A DNA stretch of 42,804 nucleotides from Planctomycetia bacterium (GCA_005786805.1 SYCV01000215.1:1-42804); one strand, 5' to 3'. Counted from the first letter of the stretch, positions 33,564 through 41,869 are shown. Made by a program: numbers and translations. The notes: generated by a model from the sequence alone, not told the origin.

Positions 33564-34811
33564 TTATTTCAGTGGTTTGCCGATACAGTAAAGATGATTC
33601 TTGCCTCGAATATATAATCTGTCATTGGCGACTGCAGGGGTGGAGAATACAGGTTCTCCCAGGGAGTTCTTCGAGACCATTTTGAAACTTCCCGTTGCTT
33701 GAAAAATGTAGACATCACCATTTTCCCCAAAGGCAAAGATATTGCCGTCAATCATAAGCGGGGATGCGGTCACGGGACTGTCAAGTCTTTCGTTCCATAC
33801 TTCTTTTCCATCGATAGCCATATGGCACATTGCCATTCCCTTGTCGGTGATACTGAAAACATATTCCTGCCTGGTTATCATGGATGGGACATAGGGGAAA
33901 ATCTTGCGATTTTCCCACAGTAGGTTTGAGGAAGTCACATCGCCTTTACCCCCTAGTTTGACCGCAATCAAATGCCTGTCACCAGCGCCATCTCCACTGC
34001 AAGCCAACACCACTCCGGAAGTGACAACGGGAGATGCCACCGTACGCAGGGGATTCTTGGAGAAGGTCCAGGTGTAATTCCAGTTTTCAAGACCTTTGTC
34101 GGCGTCATAACTTGTGATACCGGCCGAGGTGGCTACAAGAAGTTCCTGTTTTCCTCCTTCAATTGTGTTAAGAAGGGGAGTCGAGTAACAAGCGCGAAAT
34201 GCCTTTCTGGGAATTTCCCAAACTATGTTTCCAGTTTTGGAGTCAAAAGCCAGAAGTTGAGCGGAGCCATCCTGGTCGTTATTGAAAATCACCTTGTTAT
34301 TGTGAACGATCGGGCTGTGTCCGGGGCCATGCTGGCTATTGAACGCGCCCAAGTCTTTTTTCCATACTTCGTTTCCCTTGAAGTCGTGGGCGTAAAGAGC
34401 AATATTTTTGCCATCCCAAATGATGTTGTAAACCCTTTCTCCATCAGTTGCCGGAGTGCAGGAAGCGAGTGAGTTTCTTATATGGGTCTTGGCGACATTT
34501 GCGGAGAAAGATTTTTCCCAAAGAACTTTTCCATTAAGTGAGTCAATACATTGCAGTGATCTTTTGCTGCCATCTGGAAGAGACGAATGTAAAAAAAGGT
34601 GGTTTCCCCATACGACAGGTGCCGAATTACCGACTTCTGAAAGAGGTAGCTTCCAAAGGACATTCTCAGTATTTGAAAACTTCAGGGGAATGTTTTTTGA
34701 GTCTGATATTCCAGTCCCATTGGGGCCACGGAACCTGGACCAATTTGAGGAGTCCGCAACACAAAACACTTGGAAAACTGTTAAAAGAAGTGTGAGGCAA
34801 ATCAATCGCAT
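33564..34811 (-). CDS. Exported PQQ-like beta-propeller protein
   Basis: The 415-residue product has a signal peptide (MRLICLTLLLTVFQVFCVAD) and then WSRFRGPNGTGIS, the standard beginning of planctomycete PQQ-binding-like repeat proteins. Repeated blades read, for example, LQCIDSLNGKVLWEKSF, LLAFDSKTGNIVWEIPRKAF and MAIDGKEVWNERL, giving a seven- or eight-bladed propeller. No extra catalytic domain is present and dehydrogenase activity is doubtful; many relatives are annotated as propellers only. ATG 34811 has AGGAG 9 bases upstream. It is the first gene of the five-gene exported cluster, 50 bases below a good promoter. Confidence 0.9.
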   Translation of the reverse strand: MRLICLTLLLTVFQVFCVADSSNWSRFRGPNGTGISDSKNIPLKFSNTENVLWKLPLSEVGNSAPVVWGNHLFLHSSLPDGSKRSLQCIDSLNGKVLWEKSFSANVAKTHIRNSLASCTPATDGERVYNIIWDGKNIALYAHDFKGNEVWKKDLGAFNSQHGPGHSPIVHNNKVIFNNDQDGSAQLLAFDSKTGNIVWEIPRKAFRACYSTPLLNTIEGGKQELLVATSAGITSYDADKGLENWNYTWTFSKNPLRTVASPVVTSGVVLACSGDGAGDRHLIAVKLGGKGDVTSSNLLWENRKIFPYVPSMITRQEYVFSITDKGMAMCHMAIDGKEVWNERLDSPVTASPLMIDGNIFAFGENGDVYIFQATGSFKMVSKNSLGEPVFSTPAVANDRLYIRGKNHLYCIGKPLK

Positions 34812-34832
34812 TGCTACAGGCTCCTAGTGGAT

Positions 34833-34878
34833 AATTCATGAAGTCTTGCTGATAGATCGCATTATAACATCATGAATT
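34833..34878. repeat. Perfect 9-bp inverted repeat around the -10 of the exported-protein operon
   Basis: AATTCATGA (34833-34841) and TCATGAATT (34870-34878) are exact inverted copies, 28 bases apart. Each contains the near-palindrome TTCATGAA, so each could itself be a binding site. One copy lies between the -35 and -10, the other beyond the transcription start. Confidence 0.4.
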
Positions 34879-34889
34879 TAAAAGAACAA
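34861..34889 (-). promoter_or_regulatory. Promoter of the five-gene exported-protein operon
   Basis: On the minus strand: TTGTTC (34889-34884), 17 bases, TATAAT (34866-34861), with TG one base before it, an extended -10 (TGTTATAAT). The start would be near 34854, giving a leader of about 43 bases. It is the best housekeeping-type promoter in the window. Confidence 0.6.
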
Positions 34890-34903
34890 AGGATTCGCTC
34901 CCG

Positions 34904-35317
34904 TTAATTCAAGGATTCTTTCGGATTTTTTTTGAGGATGGGCGGCCATATCAAGAACGTTGCCAACACCAGGCAGCCAAAACCAATATGTATTCTTTCA
35001 AAGTATACATGGGGGATATCGGGATAAAAAAGAATACGATTTGCAAGTTGGGGAATAAATGGAGCTTCTGAAACATCCTGCCCCGCCTCCATGCGAAGAT
35101 TCCTTTCCCATACGGTTAATGGGCATTCTATATCCAGCATCCCCTCTGTTGCGACGATTCCAATGCAGACAAGGTGAATGGTCCGGAAAATAAAGGCCCT
35201 AGCCCATTTTTTTTTGAAAACAACACCAACCAAGATGGCAAGCTGGCCAAGCACCACAAATGCCACAAAGGCTAGGTGGAGAATAACCAGCGCATCTGCA
35301 AGGAATGAGTAATACAT
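34904..35317 (-). CDS. DUF2784 family membrane protein
   Basis: The 137-residue protein has three or four membrane segments (LADALVILHLAFVAFVVLGQ, then FIFRTIHLVCIGIVA, then IHIGFGCLVLATFLIWPP). ECPLTVWERNLRMEAG near 64-79 is the family signature. Its function is unknown. It starts 4 bases after the DinB-like gene, and is the last gene of the minus-strand series that begins with gltA. Confidence 0.88.
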   Translation of the reverse strand: MYYSFLADALVILHLAFVAFVVLGQLAILVGVVFKKKWARAFIFRTIHLVCIGIVATEGMLDIECPLTVWERNLRMEAGQDVSEAPFIPQLANRILFYPDIPHVYFERIHIGFGCLVLATFLIWPPILKKNPKESLN

Positions 35318-35321
35318 GGGT

Positions 35322-35813
35322 CTAAAATAAAACTGGTTTTCCCAGCTTTCTTCTTATGACGCTGAATTGCCCCATATGCATCAGGGTGTGGTTCGAGCAA
35401 AGAAGTAAAAGCTTGCCCAGTGTCGGAGCCTTTGCAGCAAGCCTTCCAGTGGTCGCCTTGTCGAGGTCGGCGTCCTTTAGTTTGCGTAGTGCAGTCAGCG
35501 TGGCCTGGCGTGATGTTTCCATCATTCCCAGGTATTCCGCCTTGGTTAAAAATCCCTTTGTGCTTTGCTTTGTTGATGAATCCCTGCTGTGAGTAGCCTC
35601 GAACTCGGGAGATAACTGGGGATATGTGACACCTGGAAGATTACCCACGGTCATTCTTTCGGCTGATATCAGATGGCCCACCTGCCAAGCGATATGGTTG
35701 GCTCCTTCAACAGGGCACACCAAAAGGTCCTGATCAGACAGGTCGGAAAGAAACATAGAGAGCATTTGTCCTGTTGATTCCAGTGTTGAGGCTGCGATTT
35801 CTATCCCGTTCAT
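35322..35813 (-). CDS. DinB-like four-helix-bundle protein
   Basis: The 163-residue protein has the DinB/YfiT layout with a putative metal-binding triad: His47 in WQVGHLISAE, His142 and His146 in NHTLMHMGQF. Members are metal-dependent bundle proteins, some acting as thiol S-transferases (for example with bacillithiol or mycothiol), many uncharacterised. The ATG is preceded by AAAAGGAGC, an excellent ribosome binding site. It lies 49 bases after surE. Confidence 0.88.
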   Translation of the reverse strand: MNGIEIAASTLESTGQMLSMFLSDLSDQDLLVCPVEGANHIAWQVGHLISAERMTVGNLPGVTYPQLSPEFEATHSRDSSTKQSTKGFLTKAEYLGMMETSRQATLTALRKLKDADLDKATTGRLAAKAPTLGKLLLLCSNHTLMHMGQFSVIRRKLGKPVLF

Positions 35814-35862
35814 TTTTGCTCCTTTTAAGAATGATCAAAAAATTGATACTGAAAACATATGA

Positions 35863-36630
35863 TCAAATTTTCCAATTCCAAGAGTACATTTCCTCGAGGC
35901 GGGTATGCTCTGTGAGGTTATATTGCAAGGGTGTTATCGTGATATATCGTTCCTTGAGAATTGCAGTGTCGGTTTCCGGGGTGGGTTCAGGGCAGGTGAA
36001 GTCGGCGCCTATCCAAAAATAAGTTCTTCCCCTTGGGTCGATTCTTTTGTCAAATCGTTCCTCATAGGTTGAAACATTTTGGGGCGCCACCTTGACTCCA
36101 AGCACGGGGCCATTTTCAAGACTAGGGATGTTGACATTGTAAAGGGAACCCGGAGCTGGTTTTTTATCAAGTATCTGCTCCACGACTTTTCTAGCCAGTT
36201 CCGCACCCATGTTGAAGTCCAGCGGTCTTGCCTTTGTGTATTCCAATGAGCAGGCAATACTTGTGATTCCAAAAAAAGCGCCTTCAACAGCGGCTGCTAC
36301 CGTGCCGGAATATATCACATTGATTCCAGCGTTTGAACCGGCATTGAGACCACTCACAATAATATCGGGTTGGAATCCAAGCAGCTCTCTTACTGCAAGT
36401 TTGACGCAATCGGCAGGCCTGCCCTCAACCGCCCAGCCAATTCGATTCATATTGTCATCATTGATTTCCTGGACCACAATCGGGTTGTTAAGGGTCACGG
36501 AATGCCCTGTTGCGCTTTGTTCCGAAGCCGGGGCCACAACTGAAACAGTCCCTATTTTTTGCAATTCCTTGCGCAGAGCCCTCAGGCCGGGCGCGTAGAT
36601 TCCATCATCATTTGTCAGGAGGATTCGCAT
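35863..36630 (-). CDS. surE: 5'/3'-nucleotidase SurE
   Basis: Metal-dependent phosphatase acting on nucleoside monophosphates and short polyphosphate. The 255-residue protein starts MRILLTNDDGIYAPGL, with Asp8 and Asp9 as metal ligands, Ser39 in SEQSATGHSVT and Asn96 in SGLNAGSNAG, all conserved in SurE. The frame opens further upstream with TTG (36657), but ATG 36630 matches the family start; AAGGA is close (2 bases). The start lies inside the end of uvrC (23-base overlap). Confidence 0.95.
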   Translation of the reverse strand: MRILLTNDDGIYAPGLRALRKELQKIGTVSVVAPASEQSATGHSVTLNNPIVVQEINDDNMNRIGWAVEGRPADCVKLAVRELLGFQPDIIVSGLNAGSNAGINVIYSGTVAAAVEGAFFGITSIACSLEYTKARPLDFNMGAELARKVVEQILDKKPAPGSLYNVNIPSLENGPVLGVKVAPQNVSTYEERFDKRIDPRGRTYFWIGADFTCPEPTPETDTAILKERYITITPLQYNLTEHTRLEEMYSWNWKI

Positions 36631-37978
36631 TGTCCTTGGACTCCATTTCTGTTTCAAATGCCGATTCTATTTCATTTTCCAACTTTTTATGCCTCAGCAC
36701 ATGGTGGTAATGCTGGGCAAATCGATGGGCCTCATCCCTTACATACTGAAGCAGTCGAAGTGCCGGCGAATGCCTTCCCAAGCGAATCGGCTCTGAATCT
36801 CCCGGACGGAAGATTTCCTCCTCCCTTTTGGCGAGGGAAATAAGGCAGGGGGGATCGATACCCAACAGCTTGAATGCATCGATCGCGGCGTTAAGCTGGC
36901 CCTTGCCTCCATCTATCAGGATCACATCAGGAAATATCTCCTCGGAGTCGCGCTGGCTCTTGAATCGTCTGAAAACCACCTCGCGAATGGATGCAAAATC
37001 ATCGATACCCTGGACGGATTTTATCCGAAACTTTCGGTACCCCGGCTTGAATGGCAATCCATCAAGAAATCGTACCAGTGACGCGACGGTTTCTGTCCCC
37101 CCAAGGTGTGCGATGTCGATTCCTTCCACTGTCCTGGGGGCGGTGGAAAGTTTGAGTATTTTCCTGAGGCTGCTGAGCCCTTTCTTTGGATCTATGGGGA
37201 ACGCGCCTGGTTGCACATCTTTCTTGTCATCACCCCGGTTATCAAGTTTTTCCAGAGATAGGATTTCGTCACGGATGCGCGCGGCTTTTTCGAATAATAA
37301 TTCCTTGCTTGCAGCTTCCATGTCTTTCCTCATCTTCCTGATAAGTTTCTTCTTGCGGCCTTCAAGGACATGGATCAAGCATTTTATCTGGGCGCGGTAT
37401 TCTTCCCTTGTGACTCTTAAGTTGCAAGGGGCGGTGCATTGTCTTATGCTGTGAAGCAGGCAAGGCCTAAACCATCGCCAGCGGTTTTCCTCAGACTTTA
37501 TATCCAACCCGCATGTCCTGAATTTGAATACTCGCTGAAGTACTAAAATCGCATGTTTTAGTGCCTTTGGGTTGGTGAACGGACCGTATAGCCTCACTCC
37601 ATGTCTGCGTGGTGATCGGGTGAACTCAACCCTGGGGAATTCTTCCCGCACTCTTATTTGCAAATACGGAAAGGTCCGGCCATCTTTTAACGCGGCGTTG
37701 AATCGTGGTTGGATATCCTTGATTAGCCTGGCTTCAAGAAGCAAGGCGTCCACCTCGGTTTCAGCCTGGAGGTATTCTATTTCCTCTATAAGGGGAACGA
37801 GTTTATGGGTGCGTGGATCCTCGCTAGCTGCCTTGGTGAAATAATGTGAAGCTCGATTTCGGAGATTTTTAGCTTTGCCTATGTAAATGACCACTCCCTT
37901 GGCGTCCTTCATGATGTAAACGCCCGGGGAGCAAGGAAATGTTTTTACTTTTTCGCAGGGAGGCAGGCTGTTATCCAT
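36608..37978 (-). CDS. uvrC: Excinuclease ABC subunit C, short form without the C-terminal HhH domain
   Basis: UvrC makes both incisions in nucleotide excision repair. The 456-residue protein has the GIY-YIG domain (about 10-95: SPGVYIMKDAKGVVIYIGKA), a Cys cluster (RTCGL, RPCLL, RQCTAPC) that may bind Fe-S, a UVR motif (MEAASKELLFEKAARIRDEI), and the RNase H-like domain with VEGIDIAHLGG, GIDDFASI, DVILIDGGKGQL and RDEAHRFAQHYH. Both nuclease sites look intact. Usual UvrC is near 600 residues and ends with a helix-hairpin-helix pair; here the protein ends about 35 residues after the RDEAHRFA motif and surE begins inside its end, so the domain is absent and not frameshifted. The start is one of two adjacent ATGs after AGAGG. 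Confidence 0.93.
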   Translation of the reverse strand: MDNSLPPCEKVKTFPCSPGVYIMKDAKGVVIYIGKAKNLRNRASHYFTKAASEDPRTHKLVPLIEEIEYLQAETEVDALLLEARLIKDIQPRFNAALKDGRTFPYLQIRVREEFPRVEFTRSPRRHGVRLYGPFTNPKALKHAILVLQRVFKFRTCGLDIKSEENRWRWFRPCLLHSIRQCTAPCNLRVTREEYRAQIKCLIHVLEGRKKKLIRKMRKDMEAASKELLFEKAARIRDEILSLEKLDNRGDDKKDVQPGAFPIDPKKGLSSLRKILKLSTAPRTVEGIDIAHLGGTETVASLVRFLDGLPFKPGYRKFRIKSVQGIDDFASIREVVFRRFKSQRDSEEIFPDVILIDGGKGQLNAAIDAFKLLGIDPPCLISLAKREEEIFRPGDSEPIRLGRHSPALRLLQYVRDEAHRFAQHYHHVLRHKKLENEIESAFETEMESKDNANPPDK

Positions 37979-38011
37979 CATACCTCTTTCCAGAAGAAAA
38001 ATCGGCAAACC

Positions 38012-39301
38012 TTACCGGGGAACAATCCGATCTTTGCCTATCATGGGTCTTAGCACTTCTGGAATGATAACAGATCCATCGGCCTGTTGGTTATTTTCTA
38101 GTATTGCAACGATGGCCCTGGTGACCGCGACTGCGGTGCCATTGAGGGTGTAAGCGAACCGGGTCCCTTTTTGTCCTTGAGTTTTACTGCGAATATTAAG
38201 CCTTCGGGATTGATAATCAGTGCAGTTGGATGTACTGGTGACTTCACCGTAGTCCCCGTCTTTTCCTCTTCCTGGCATCCAGGCTTCAAGGTCGTATTTT
38301 CTGTAGGCGGGCCCGCCCAGATCTCCGGTGCATGTGTCGATTACCCGGTAGCAAAGGCCCAATCCCTGGAATATTTTCTCCTCGATCCTTAGAATTTCGA
38401 GGTGCATTCCTTCCGCCTGCTCCGGGGTGCAAAACGCGAACATCTCAACTTTGGTGAATTGATGGACCCGGTACAATCCCCGGGTATCTTTGCCGGGTGC
38501 TCCCGCCTCAGTGCGAAAGCAATGCGATAAGCCGGCGTATTTCAGCGGAAATGATGCCTCATCAAGTACTTGGTCACGGTGCATGCCGCCCAAGGTGATC
38601 TCAGCGGTGGCAACGAGGCAAAGGTCTGAGTCCGCGATGCTGTAAACTTGGCGTTTTTCGGGGTCTGGGTCACGGGGAATGAAGCCAATACCCTCAAGCA
38701 CTTCAACTCGGGCCAGATCTGGAGTTAAAACAGGTGTAAAACCTTCCTGTACCAAAGTGTTCATCGCATATTGGATGAGGGCAAGCTCGAGTAACGCACC
38801 CTCATTCTTGAGATAATAAAATTTTTGGCCAGCGACGGAGGCGCCGGCTTCAAAGTCTGCAAGTTGAAGAGAATCACATAACGCCACATGATCCTTGGGA
38901 GTGAAATCAAACTTTTTGGGGGTGCCCCAGTGCTTGATTTCACGGTTGTCATCAGCCAGTGAGCCAACAGGGGCGTCCGGATGAGTCATGTTGGGGATTA
39001 TGTTAAGGATTGCCCTCAGGTTGGTTTCGGTTTCACGGACCTGGGCTTCCATGGTGTTAACTTGTTCCCGAAGTGATTTTCCCTCGGTGACAAGCTGTTG
39101 TTTAAGGGAGGGATCTTTTTCCTTTGGAATCAGTTTTGATAGTTCGTTTTGTCTTTGCTGCAAGCCCTGAATGCTGTTGAGCAGTTTCTTTCGTTCATCA
39201 TCAATTGAAACAACCTTGTCAACATCTGCTACAAGGTTGCGATTTTTGCAATTGGATTTGACCGCCTCAAGATTGGCACGAATAAAAGCTGCATCAAGCA
39301 T
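38012..39301 (-). CDS. serS: Seryl-tRNA synthetase
   Basis: Class II aminoacyl-tRNA synthetase that charges tRNA-Ser. The 429-residue protein has the N-terminal antiparallel coiled-coil arm (about 28-105: KLLNSIQGLQQRQNELSKLI), motif 2 in CFRTEAGAPGKDTRGLYRVH with FTKVEMF, and motif 3 near the end in LNGTAVAVTRAIVAILENNQ. AGGAGG lies about 11 bases before ATG. It follows gltA by 51 bases and precedes uvrC by 33 bases on the same strand. Confidence 0.97.
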   Translation of the reverse strand: MLDAAFIRANLEAVKSNCKNRNLVADVDKVVSIDDERKKLLNSIQGLQQRQNELSKLIPKEKDPSLKQQLVTEGKSLREQVNTMEAQVRETETNLRAILNIIPNMTHPDAPVGSLADDNREIKHWGTPKKFDFTPKDHVALCDSLQLADFEAGASVAGQKFYYLKNEGALLELALIQYAMNTLVQEGFTPVLTPDLARVEVLEGIGFIPRDPDPEKRQVYSIADSDLCLVATAEITLGGMHRDQVLDEASFPLKYAGLSHCFRTEAGAPGKDTRGLYRVHQFTKVEMFAFCTPEQAEGMHLEILRIEEKIFQGLGLCYRVIDTCTGDLGGPAYRKYDLEAWMPGRGKDGDYGEVTSTSNCTDYQSRRLNIRSKTQGQKGTRFAYTLNGTAVAVTRAIVAILENNQQADGSVIIPEVLRPMIGKDRIVPR

Positions 39302-39352
39302 GGGAAGTCAGGCCTCCTAAACAAAAAAGTACTTAATGATGAGGTGTGATTA

Positions 39353-40492
39353 TCAGGGCCTTTTTCCAAGCGGGATGTAGGGTTGGTCATTTTTGCCAAC
39401 GAATATCTGCTCAGGGCGGAAGATCCTGTTGTTTTTAATTTGTTCCAGCCAGTGTGAAGTCCAACCAGCAACCCGGGCTATCGCGAAGATGGGGGTGAAC
39501 AAATCCCTTGGAATACCCATGCTTTGGTAAACTATCCCGGAGTAAAAATCCACATTGGGATAGATGCCCTTGGGCCCAAGGATACCAGTTGCAATCTTCT
39601 CTATCTCCAAAGCAAGTTTGTAGATTTCCGGCTTGCTCGTCTCCGTGAACATGTGCTCCGCCAATTCCTGGAGAACAGTTGCACGGGGATCTTTAACCTT
39701 GTACACACGATGACCGAATCCCATGATTTTTTTCTTATGCAAAACCGCATCTTCAAGCCATGATTTCGCTTTTTCGGAGGATCCGATTTCCTCAAGCATA
39801 TCCAAGACTTCCTCGTTAGCGCCACCGTGAAGCGGACCTGCCAGGGTGCCAATCGCTGAATTAACAACCGTGTATGGGTTTGCAAGTGTTGATCCAGTCA
39901 CCCTGCTGCTGAAGGTGGAAGCGTTCATGGTATGTTCGGCATGAACAATGAGGCATGCATCAATGACCTTGGTTATTGAGGGGGAAGGCTCTTTTTCGGT
40001 GAGCATGTAATAAAAATTCGCTGCATGGCCCAAATCATCCCTAGGTGGCACGGCCTCATCGCCTCGTCTAAGACGATGAAAGGCTGCGACTATCGTAGGA
40101 AGTTTGGCAATAAGCCTGATGACAGCTTCCCAATTTTTTTCAGGGTCGGAGCGATCTTTTGTGGGATAAAACATTCCCAGGGCTGCAACACCTGCTTGAA
40201 GTGCATCCATCGGGTGGCCGGATTCAGGCAGGCATTTTATAAGATCAATGATTTTATATTTCAACCTTCGATGCATTCGAAGTTGACTATCAAATGTCGC
40301 AAGCTGTTTTTGGGAGGGTAGTTCGCCTTTTAAAAGAAGCCATGATGTTTCTTCAAATGAGCTTTCTTTAGCGAGGGTTTCAACAGCAATACCCCGGTAT
40401 TCAAGTCGAGCACGCTTGCCATCGATGAAACTTATTGCAGATTCCGCAACCGGCACATCAGCCAATCCGGGACGGTATTCGGGTTCCGCCAT
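39353..40492 (-). CDS. gltA: Citrate synthase
   Basis: Condenses oxaloacetate with acetyl-CoA at the entry of the citric acid cycle. The 379-residue length fits the short, dimeric type rather than the longer hexameric enzyme. Catalytic residues are His222 in AGPLHGGANEEV, His261 in KIMGFGHRVYKVKDPR and Asp315 in PNVDFYSGIVY. A 2-methylcitrate synthase cannot be fully excluded, but no methylcitrate-cycle genes are nearby. It is the first gene of the minus-strand series gltA-serS-uvrC-surE and is divergent from rlmN. Confidence 0.95.
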   Translation of the reverse strand: MAEPEYRPGLADVPVAESAISFIDGKRARLEYRGIAVETLAKESSFEETSWLLLKGELPSQKQLATFDSQLRMHRRLKYKIIDLIKCLPESGHPMDALQAGVAALGMFYPTKDRSDPEKNWEAVIRLIAKLPTIVAAFHRLRRGDEAVPPRDDLGHAANFYYMLTEKEPSPSITKVIDACLIVHAEHTMNASTFSSRVTGSTLANPYTVVNSAIGTLAGPLHGGANEEVLDMLEEIGSSEKAKSWLEDAVLHKKKIMGFGHRVYKVKDPRATVLQELAEHMFTETSKPEIYKLALEIEKIATGILGPKGIYPNVDFYSGIVYQSMGIPRDLFTPIFAIARVAGWTSHWLEQIKNNRIFRPEQIFVGKNDQPYIPLGKRP

Positions 40493-40550
40493 GTTAAGGC
40501 CCCAATTTATAAAGGTGGGTAGAACAAAATCCTGTTTTACACTAGTTGTT

Positions 40551-40556
40551 ATTATA
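40551..40556 (-). promoter_or_regulatory. Candidate -10 element of gltA
   Basis: TATAAT on the minus strand in the context TTTTCTATAATAA, identical over 13 bases to the sequence ahead of rpsA. The hexamer at 17 bases upstream is CCCACA, a poor -35. The leader would be about 52 bases. Confidence 0.4.
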
Positions 40557-40579
40557 GAAAACTAATTGTGAAATGTGGG

Positions 40580-40628
40580 TGTAAGCCGTTATTTATTATC
40601 GTAAACCTTTTAAAAGTATAGGCTTACA
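40580..40628. repeat. 8-bp inverted repeat in the gltA-rlmN divergent spacer
   Basis: TGTAAGCC (40580-40587) and GGCTTACA (40621-40628) are exact inverted copies with 33 bases between. They lie upstream of both divergent genes and could be an operator pair or chance. Confidence 0.35.
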
Positions 40629-40692
40629 GAGATTGAATAGTGTGGTTTCAAATAATATTTGACGAATTACAACAACAGATTGTTTACTTTCA

Positions 40693-40720
40693 TTGCAAGC
40701 CTCTTCCAGATAATTAGAAT
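40693..40720 (+). promoter_or_regulatory. Candidate rlmN promoter giving a leaderless or near-leaderless mRNA
   Basis: TTGCAA (40693-40698), 16 bases, TAGAAT (40715-40720). The -10 ends 6 bases before ATG 40727, so transcription would begin at or next to the start codon. No ribosome binding site is visible upstream of the ATG, which agrees with a leaderless message. Confidence 0.4.
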
Positions 40721-40726
40721 AAACAC

Positions 40727-41815
40727 ATGTCTACAAATAATATTTCACTTGAATTGATAGGTTCCCACTCAAAGTCGGCGTTGCTTTCCCTTCCCCATGA
40801 AAAACTTAAAGAGTGGATCGTTGAAAAAAAACAACCCCAGCACAGGTTGGCACAAATCAGGCAATGGGTGCTCCTGAAAAGATGCATGGCTTTTTCCGAA
40901 ATGAGTGATTTGCCAAAATCATTGAGGGACGATCTTGCCAACGCTTTTGCATTGTACTCCGAGACAATTGAAGTTCACAAAATCGCAGAGGATGACACCA
41001 GGAAACTAATTTTAAAATTGGAGGATGGGAACCGAATTGAATGTGTGCTTATGAAAGAGGAAAGTAGAAGAACGGTATGCATCAGCACCCAGGTTGGATG
41101 TGCGATGGGTTGTGTTTTTTGTGCCAGTGGGATTGATGGCGTTGTGAGAAATTTGAAAGGATATGAAATCCTCGAACAGATGATCCTTGCCCGCAATTTG
41201 TTGTCTGAGAATGAAAGGCTTAGCCATGTTGTTGTCATGGGAATGGGTGAGCCCATGGCTAACCTTGATAATCTCTTGGAAGCGCTTGAGACAGCTTGTT
41301 CACCCAAGGGCTTGGGCCTCAGTGCAAGGCATATCACCATCTCGACAGTGGGCCTCCCAGCCAAAATAAAACAGTTGGGTGACGCGGGAAAGCAGTATCA
41401 TCTTGCGGTTTCCCTTCACGCCCCCAATGATGAGATTCGATCGAGGATAGTGCCAACCAATGCCAAGATAGGGATTAATGATGTTTTGGAGGCTGCGGAT
41501 TATTTTCAGGATGTGACAGGTCGCCAAGTTACATTCGAGTATATCCTTTTGGGCGGTATTAATGATCAAAACGATCACGCTCGGGAACTAGCTGACTTGC
41601 TCAGGCGAAGAAAAGCACATGTAAATCTGATTCCTTTCAATCGTGTTCAGGGATTACCTTTCCAGAGGCCTGAGCAGGAGTCGGTGCAGGAATTTGTTAA
41701 AATCCTCAAAGCAGCAGGGCAGACTGTGACTATTCGCAAGCGAAAAGGCGCGGATATTGACGCCGCCTGTGGTCAATTGCGCAGAGCCCGAGAGCAAAAA
41801 TTAAAGAATGATTAA
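40727..41815 (+). CDS. rlmN: Dual-specificity 23S rRNA/tRNA (adenine C2) methyltransferase RlmN
   Basis: Radical SAM enzyme that methylates C2 of A2503 in 23S rRNA and A37 in some tRNAs. The 362-residue protein has the cluster motif CAMGCVFC (Cys125, Cys129, Cys132), TQVGC before it, VVMGMGEPMANLDNLLEAL, and the C-terminal conserved cysteine Cys348 in DIDAACGQLR; the other mechanistic cysteine is probably Cys118 in TVCIS. These two Cys residues form the methyl-transfer pair in the family. No Shine-Dalgarno precedes the ATG. It is divergent from gltA. Confidence 0.96.
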   Translation: MSTNNISLELIGSHSKSALLSLPHEKLKEWIVEKKQPQHRLAQIRQWVLLKRCMAFSEMSDLPKSLRDDLANAFALYSETIEVHKIAEDDTRKLILKLEDGNRIECVLMKEESRRTVCISTQVGCAMGCVFCASGIDGVVRNLKGYEILEQMILARNLLSENERLSHVVVMGMGEPMANLDNLLEALETACSPKGLGLSARHITISTVGLPAKIKQLGDAGKQYHLAVSLHAPNDEIRSRIVPTNAKIGINDVLEAADYFQDVTGRQVTFEYILLGGINDQNDHARELADLLRRRKAHVNLIPFNRVQGLPFQRPEQESVQEFVKILKAAGQTVTIRKRKGADIDAACGQLRRAREQKLKND

Positions 41816-41838
41816 AGTGGCGTTTAGGTTTTAATCTT

Positions 41839-41869
41839 TCATCATCGAAGTGTTATAATTTGATGATGA
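41839..41869. promoter_or_regulatory. Inverted repeat bracketing the -10 of the ECF sigma gene, operator candidate
   Basis: TCATCATC (41839-41846) and GATGATGA (41862-41869) are exact inverted copies 15 bases apart. They enclose the extended -10. A bound repressor would block polymerase; the repeat is simple in sequence, so chance is possible. Confidence 0.4.
41851..41859 (+). promoter_or_regulatory. Extended -10 promoter of the ECF sigma factor gene
   Basis: TG-T-TATAAT, a perfect -10 with the TGn extension; the -35 position (TTAATC) is poor, as is common with extended -10 promoters. Transcription would start near 41866 and leave about 45 bases of leader. Confidence 0.5.

Noticed and set aside
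36608-36630. Frameshift removing the UvrC C-terminus
   Set aside because: The bases after the stop encode surE in another frame with full family likeness, so there is no room for a displaced HhH domain.
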